This document shows positions 57,831-64,000 of a stretch of 64,000 bases of DNA, in pieces (position 1 is the stretch's first letter; each line of letters opens with the position of its first letter). Source of the DNA: Corynespora cassiicola (taxonomy: Eukaryota; Ascomycota; Dothideomycetes; Pleosporales; Corynesporascaceae). The stretch lies in assembly GCA_022059125.1 (NCBI GenBank), contig JAEUWY010000023.1, forward strand, positions 2,356,001 through 2,420,000, written 5' to 3'. The notes beneath the pieces were generated by a model, which worked only from the letters and a program-made list of their open reading frames with translations, was not told the origin of the DNA and ran no database searches. The position numbers were made by a program, and so were the translations under genes.

Positions 57831-58783
57831 TTAACATGTATGGAGCTGCAGCGTTGTACCCCCGTCGACAATCCAACCAACCCCCGTTACATAGCTCGAG
57901 AGTGGGCTGGTCATCAACACCACAACGTCCGCAATTTCTTCGACTTTCGCAATTCTAGCCATGGGTATTGAGGCCTCCATAAGCTTTGACAAACTCGGAT
58001 TTCCTTCCACCGCTGCATTTACCATAGGCGTCTCCACCCAGCTAGGGCAAATAGCGTTTACCCGGATGCCATGCTTCGCTAAATCCAAGGCTATATGTAG
58101 CAGTGTAATGGTTAGCTTACGCCCCAAAACAGTCTGATTCATTCATATGGTCGTAATTACCTGTATTTTTGGTCATACCCATGACTGCATGCTTACTTGT
58201 CGTATACTGCACGATCTCAGGCGTCGCCATGAAAGAACTGCAGGATCCTAAATTGAGTATCACTCCACGGCCCACATCCCGTGTTTTCCCTCGCGTGGTT
58301 GACTTTCTGACTTTCTGGAGCTTCATAATCTTTGATACCGCCTTGATGCAGTTTAGAGTCCCCAGCACGTTCACTTTCCAGAATCGATTCATCTCCTCCA
58401 GGTCAGCCTCATCGACGGGAGCCGGCTTCTGAACGCCAACGCCAGCACTGTTGACACTGTAGTCGATGCGACCAAATGCCTGAACTGCTGCAGCTACCAT
58501 TTGGTCAACGCTTTCAGGGTCTCCCACGTCGACTGCTATCGCGAGCGCTTCATAGTCCGCATGCGTGGCGTGGATTTTGCTCTCGCGTGCCGTTTCGAGG
58601 GCCGCAGAATAGTTCAAGTCTGCCACGACAACTGCACGCGCACCATGAGAGGCGTAAGCCATACAGCATTCTCTTCCAATTCCACTGCCTATCATAGCTC
58701 TATTAGTCATGGGGTTTTCTTGGCATTAAGTGACACCCACCTGCACCCGTGACAAGAGCAACGCCATCGATGAGTAATGTCAT
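57831..58783 (-). CDS. short-chain dehydrogenase/reductase 2
   Basis: Exons are 58783..58741, 58688..58161 and 58090..57831 (276 residues). It is a classical SDR: cofactor loop VTGAGSGIGREC (split by intron 1), NNAG equivalent VNSAGVGV, catalytic Ser in NLGSCSSF and Tyr-x3-Lys in YTTSKHAVMG. The C-terminal signature is GIRVNAICPSWVETPMV ... SSYVTGVGWIVDGGTT. Asp after the second strand (VVADLNYS) favours NAD(H). It differs in subfamily from SDR-1, so the cluster holds two distinct dehydrogenases. It is probably an oxidoreductase of a hydroxyl or keto group on the polyketide (inference). It diverges from P450-2 across 245 bp. Confidence 0.88.
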
Positions 58784-59028
58784 TTTCAATTGCCGCAATT
58801 GTATTTCCTCTGAAATACGATGTTGATTTTTTATCTACTGATGATATACCGCTCGCTTTTGTCAGATGTGGAGTGAAGTGCCCGATCCCGAATGGCCGTT
58901 TCCCCGCGACCAGTCGGCGAAGCGGGGACGTATATGAACGATCTAACTATGAAGACCCCTTTCATTCGCATCGATAGACTGGCAATTAGAAACGAAAACA
59001 TTCATAGAATCGTTCGTCATTTTCCACC
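58784..59028. promoter_or_regulatory. bidirectional promoter SDR-2 / P450-2
   Basis: This 245-bp spacer contains CCCGATCCCGAAT around 58881-58893. Its reverse strand reads ATTCGGGATCGGG, with two copies of the TCGGG core shared with the other cluster promoters. Confidence 0.5.
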
Positions 59029-60927
59029 ATGAATTCGTCTCGAGCTATTGGCAAACTTACCACCGGAATTGCTGTCATAGCAAAATACAACAGGCATGAT
59101 GACGCCGCTATATGGCTAATCTTGAAGACTGTTGTGATTGGATGGCTCACCTATTACATCTTGAGCTGCATCCATTCGCGATATTTCCATCCCTTGAGCA
59201 AGTTTCCAGGTCCATTTTGGGCATCAACGTCCAACTTCTGGAAGCTTTATATTTTGGCCACCAAGGAGTCGCACACACGTGGTATCGAATATCATAAGAA
59301 ATACGGTGCGCACCACACAGAGCAATATTACATACCAAGATACTCACTTATTCGAAGGGCCTGTCATTCGCGTCGCACCCAATCACTTGGTCTTCAATGA
59401 CCCAAAATTGGTGCCTGTGGTTTATCATCGCAATGCCGACAAATCGGACTTCTATAGCCCTGGTGTGCTAGGCCGTCTGAGACCACCCTTCCAAACTCAA
59501 GATCACAAAGAGCATGCGGCAAAGAGGAAGCGTGTAGCTGCTTCAGTATGTTCGCTCCCTCCTCGTGGCAGTCGTGTGCTCGAACTGATCATTGAGCTGT
59601 AGTTCCAAATCTCCAATTTGAGAAAGATGGAGTCTGATGTAGACGCCACAATCGAGAAACTGATGGGGCAGTTTAATGATCGTTATGTAAAGACCGGAAA
59701 ACCGCTGGATATGTCACAATGGGTCAAGTAAGCATTGGCCCAGAAAATTTCAACGAAGATGTGGAGCTAACCTAGTCCTTTTCAGATGGTTTGTGTATGA
59801 CACGATTTCCGCTATGGCGTTCGGGAAATCGGTCGGGTTCGTCGACCAAGCAAAGGATGTTGAGGGACTGATCCAGCATTTCCACAACATGGCGCCTATG
59901 GCGGGCCTCGTAGCTGCACTGCCAAATTTAGTGAACCCTTTTATGAATGCGCCGATTCTTGGAAACTACCTTATGCCTAGCCCGGGCGATGGGACTGGAA
60001 CCGGTACCATCATGAAGGTATTTCATCCATCTGACTGCAATTCAGCACATGCTAACAGAAGACTAAGTACCGCGACGATATGTTGAGAGAACGATTCGAA
60101 GCCCGTCATGCCAAGAGCCACGGCGACTTCTTAGACAAGTAGGTGCATAACACACCAAGCGAGGTGATTCCAGTGATCACTAATCAGTCATTAGTTTGAT
60201 GAACGCGAAGAACGCCGACGGAAGCTACATGACAGAAGATGAGATCAAGGCTGAGGCTTTTGTTCTCATGGTCGCAGGCCCGGACACGACTGCCGCGTTC
60301 ATCGGACCGTTCGTGAACTATGTGATCCAGGACCCTGTCATCAGCGGACGTCTTCGACGCGAAATCCAGGAATTCGAAGCCGGCGGCAAACTCTCCAAGG
60401 GCGTGGCTACTTTCGAGGAGACTCAGAAGCTACCCTATTTCATGGCTTGCGTACAAGAGACACTTCGATTCAGCCCATCTACGCCCATTGTTCTACCCCG
60501 TCTTGTATCAAAAGGCGGGTTAGAAATCGACGGAAAATACGTCCCTGCCGGCACGGAAATTGCAGCCAATCCATATGTAATTCATCGTGATCGAGACGTT
60601 TTTGGAGAGGATGCCTTCCAATTCAACCCAGATCGGTGGCTGGAGAGCGAAGAGCGCTCCCGAGAGATGAACAAGTATATTATGAGTTGGGGCTATGGGG
60701 CGAGGCAATGCCTCGGCAAAAACGTAGCCCAGCTGATGACGCAAAAGCTATGCTTAGAGGTTTGTTGTAGAATATAGATCTACATAAGCTTTTGCTGACG
60801 TTGATAGATGTTCCGACGCTTTGATTTTGAGAGCACTACACCTGAGAAGCCATGGAGGGCAGAGAATCTTGCTCTCATGATATACTGGGATCAATGGGTG
60901 AAGGCGACACCTATAAAACAAATCTAG
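59029..60927 (+). CDS. cytochrome P450 monooxygenase 2
   Basis: Exons are 59029..59305, 59358..59545, 59603..59727, 59786..60017, 60068..60138, 60195..60759 and 60808..60927 (525 residues). The membrane anchor (AIWLILKTVVIGWLTYYIL) precedes the hinge FHPLSKFPGPFWAS. The I-helix is VAGPDTTAAF, ExxR lies in QETLRFSPS, and the heme loop is WGYGARQCLGKNVA with the cysteine ligand. It is a paralogue of P450-1: KSDFYSPGVLGRLRPPFQ aligns with KTDIFTQAILGDLAPPLE, and both have Trp at the start of the heme loop. It has six introns against two in P450-1. Two P450s allow two oxidation steps on the polyketide. Confidence 0.9.
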
Positions 60928-61913
60928 CTACATTGTAGAAGAGCATTTAGCACTAGAGACATATGATCTTTTACTACCAGAATCTCTTGTATCTCTGAGA
61001 AACTTTTTAAGGACAGTCCCCGTGCGTCTGCTTGCTTTTTGGAGTCCCTAATCTTGTTGTATTCATTTATCCTTTTAAACTCAGGACTTCACGGGAGAGG
61101 TAAAGAGCAACAAATTTCAAGGTTGCCACTTTAGCTCCTCGCTTATATTCCAAACATCAGTTTCTTCAGGAGAAGAACTGGCTGATAGCCTAGTCTTGAG
61201 AATGAATTCCTCTCTAGAAGGTGTGGGTCGGTCCTGAGAAGACCCGGACCCCTCAAGAGTAGATAGTACCGCTATTTGGCTGAAGGACAGTAAACCAGCC
61301 TTTTGAAAGTATAATAAAATACTCAAGGTAATAAAACCTTGCTCACACACCTTAGTAAAGGCAATAATCTACTCTATATGTACGCAATCCAATTTGAGGC
61401 GGAAAAGCTAGTCAACTCCTCTCTTGAGATAAATAGTTGGCCTTCTAAAGACCTGTACGTCGAGAGACTGTAGAATACGCGACGAATGCGACGGTGAAAA
61501 GACTAGCTGTATCCCATTATTGAGACCACACACTATAACTCTAGTGGTTAAACGTCGCACGCTTAGGGGCGGGGTTCTGCATCAACAATTTGCTGTGCAT
61601 TTTTCTACTCATCATTGCTATTCCTTCCTTTCTATGTGCAGGAAAATTTTGATAGTATGGTATATGGCAGATACTGTTTCTGTTGAGGTGTGGTAGGCTG
61701 TACAGCAGAAGTTGCATTCTCGCGACATTGCTTAATTCAGCTTAGTCAACGCAGATCACCGCATTCCCGATGACTACCCACTAAACCAGCTTCCCGAATC
61801 GCCGACATCATCGGTGACGGATACATGAAGATGTCTACAGGAAATTACTATCCTCATAGAGACTTTATATACAATGCCTGTATGCTCTGCATTCAGGACA
61901 TCACGCAGCCATC
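60928..61913. promoter_or_regulatory. spacer and BBE-oxidase promoter with two TTCCCGA sites
   Basis: This 986-bp stretch has the inverse core TTCCCGA at 61764-61770 and at 61791-61797, about 120-150 bp before the oxidase start. The middle part (about 61050-61500) is AT-rich with no gene. A tRNA-like segment lies at about 61535-61590. Confidence 0.5.
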
Positions 61914-63645
61914 ATGCATCTACCGTCCGTCTCTGCAGCGTTTACGCTGGCTCTTGCCACCTTACCTTCTTGTTCTTCTGCCGCCCAGTGGCCATTCAAC
62001 ATACTTTCAGGGACAGGCGTAAACCTTACAGCCAAGGATCTTGAGCGCGAACTTCGCCCAAAGCTATCCAAATCCGCAGTCGTCTATGCAGAGGACGACC
62101 CGCGCTTCAAAGACGCAACTGCTCGATGGCAATGGTACAAAGCCCCAACGGTCAACCTCGTCGTCGAGGCAGGAGTGGACGAAGACGTCTCAGAAATTGT
62201 ATGTGCTTGGGAATTGTTAAACCTATGTACAACAGCAACAGTCAATAATTAACGGTGGTTCAGGTCAAATATGCGAACAGCCAAAATGTGCCCTTCTTAG
62301 CTGTCAATACCGGACATGGATCCACGGCCACCTTGGGCAAGTTCAATGGAATTCAAATATCTTTGAATCAGTTGCGTCAAGTTGAGATCCAGCCTGATGG
62401 TAACTCGGCTATATTTGGGGGTGGTGTGTATGGCGGCCCAGTCATAGAAGAATTGTGGGAAAAAGGCTACGTTACTAGTAAGAAAACGAAAGAATCTGGC
62501 TATTTGAATACCTCTCTGATTATACTTTACAGGTACTGGAAGCTGCGGATGTGTCGGACTATTGGGCCCCGGACTTGGTGGAGGACATGGCCGGCTGCAA
62601 GGTCTTTATGGACTCATTAGCGATGGATTCCTCAGTCTGAACGTTGTCCTTGCCGATGGAACTCTCGTTCAAGTCTCACCAAAGTCCCACAAGGATCTTT
62701 TCTGGGGTATGAAGGGAGCAGGTCACAACTTCGGCATTGTGACGAGTTTTGAAGCCAAGATCCACCCGCGCAAAGTGGATACCTGGTTTTCCAAGATCTA
62801 CAGCTTTACCCAGGACAAGCTAGAGCGTTTCCACGAGTTACTAAACGAATTGAGCGATAAGCAGCCTCCGGAATTGATCCACTGGACGCTATACTGGAAC
62901 GACCCCGAAGTAAGCACTACAGAGCCTGTCATTCACTGGTCTTTCGAGTACATCGGTTCAGAGGAAGCAGCAAGGCCTTACTTCGAGCCTTTCGATGAAC
63001 TCGGTCCATTCAATGTCCGTGCTGCCAATCTTCCGTATCCCCAAATTCCCCCGAACGAAGGCACCTCCGCACAGGACCCTATCTGCGGCAAGGGCCTGCA
63101 GCACATGCAGTTTGACGCCGGACTCGTCAAATACAATGTTACTGCACAGCGCGCAATCTTCAACCTGTTTGCCGAGAAGGTCAAGCATGACCCATCGTTG
63201 GAATACTCCTTTGTTGTGATGGAGGGTTACTCTCTACAGGGTGTCGATAACATCGACCCCGCCGAGTCCGCATTCGCTTTGCGTGACGACAAACTTCTAG
63301 TGTCCGTATTCCCCGCCCCTAATTCTCCCAAAACCGCTAATTCTCTTTAATAGTGCCATAAATGTTCAATATCCACCCAACCCCAGCCTGGATGATTTTG
63401 CTATCGAATGGGGCATGCAGACGCGAAAGCTGTTCAATGAAGGCCAGCCTGGTCGTCGCCCGACTACGTATATCAACTATGCGTTTGGAGATGAGCCTAT
63501 GGAGGCAATCTACGGGTATGAGCCATGGAGGTTGGAGAAGCTCCGCGGGTTGAAGAAGAAGTACGATCCAAATGGACGCTTCAGCTACTTCAACCCAATC
63601 ACTTTCGAAGACGAGGCGCCGCTCTCGCATACACAAGAGCTATGA
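61914..63645 (+). CDS. secreted BBE-like FAD-dependent oxidase
   Basis: Exons are 61914..62198, 62264..62477, 62533..63301 and 63354..63645 (519 residues). A signal peptide (MHLPSVSAAFTLALATLPSC) is present. The FAD_binding_4 domain has NTGHGST (His113, the usual site of covalent FAD) and GSCGCVGLLGPGLGGGHG (Cys171, the second covalent site in BBE-type enzymes). The C-terminal BBE motif is GYEPWRLEKLRGLKKKYDPN. Family knowledge: these oxidases use O2 to oxidise alcohols or drive cyclisation; solanapyrone's Sol5 and patulin's PatO are relatives in type. The signal peptide implies a late step in the secretory path or outside the cell. Intron 3 uses a weak GTCCGT donor, the only one that keeps the frame. 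Confidence 0.88.
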
Positions 63646-64000
63646 AACATTGGATGATGGAATTATACTTGAAAGGCTTAACGTAGATATGAGTAGAGGG
63701 AGTAGCATCAACGGCTGAGATTGAATTAGGGAAATGAAGTGGGGGGAAGGTGTGGGATTTAGACAAAACTTTAGACTAGAAATGATATTTTTATCAACAG
63801 ATACAACTGCATTGTTGGGGAAAAGATATCATATATACACTGGAATTTTCTTTCAATTTAAATGGCAACTTTATAAGCTCTACCAGCACGTCATCTAATG
63901 ATTTTATCATACAAGTCACACGCAGAAGAAAGAGACCATATTCGTCACATTCAAATATTCGTGAAAATAATCTCGCGTCTAAATAGATAGCTGATACTTC
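63646..64000. other. AT-rich flank at window end
   Basis: This 355-bp AT-rich stretch downstream of the oxidase probably holds its 3' UTR. No gene is seen, and the cluster may resume beyond the window. Confidence 0.5.

Noticed and set aside
61117..61350. 77-codon minus-strand frame in the AT-rich spacer
   Set aside because: It has no domain or signal. It may be a transposon relic, but nothing in it supports a call.
1..64000. CRISPR arrays, insertion sequences, telomere repeats, rRNA genes
   Set aside because: None is seen. The DNA is eukaryotic nuclear with spliceosomal introns, and no TTAGGG arrays or rRNA blocks were noticed.

Overview
The window is nuclear DNA of a filamentous ascomycete (Pezizomycotina). 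I favour Dothideomycetes, but that is inference. Genes are split by short introns, mostly 47-80 bp, with GT...CTAAC/CTGAC...AG signals. They encode conserved eukaryotic housekeeping proteins, two Zn2Cys6 regulators and a type I highly reducing polyketide synthase (HR-PKS). All exon models were joined by hand from splice signals and frame continuity, and each total length divides by three.

Left part (0-17.4 kb), dense housekeeping block: an F-box-like protein, an Erg26-like sterol dehydrogenase, a NAT9-type acetyltransferase, proteasome ATPase Rpt4 divergent from U3 snoRNP protein Rrp9, a WD40-cyclophilin of the PPWD1 type, the NatB auxiliary subunit (Mdm20/Naa25) and a mitochondrial-type methionyl-tRNA synthetase.

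Middle (17.4-39.7 kb), gene-poor and GC-rich: a 95-residue secreted precursor carrying two identical 12-residue peptides, which looks like an alpha-factor-type mating pheromone. Then a SAM+PH protein, a Zn2Cys6 regulator, an unidentified fungal protein, splicing factor Prp39 and gamma-glutamyltranspeptidase. Two nearly 4-kb stretches (19.0-23.3 and 26.0-29.9 kb) hold simple repeats and no convincing gene.

Right part (41.5-63.6 kb), accessory: a decayed amino-acid/choline permease followed by an apparently complete secondary-metabolite cluster. It has an HR-PKS (KS-AT-DH-degenerate MT-ER-KR-ACP), two related P450s, two short-chain dehydrogenases, a cupin protein, a secreted BBE-like FAD oxidase and an AflR-type Zn2Cys6 regulator. 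The PKS would build a reduced, probably unmethylated chain that the oxidoreductases tailor, under the local regulator. A motif, GCTCGGGAA or its core TCGGGA, recurs in every cluster promoter I read and is the best candidate for the regulator's site. The cluster may continue past the right edge. I could not match it to a described product.
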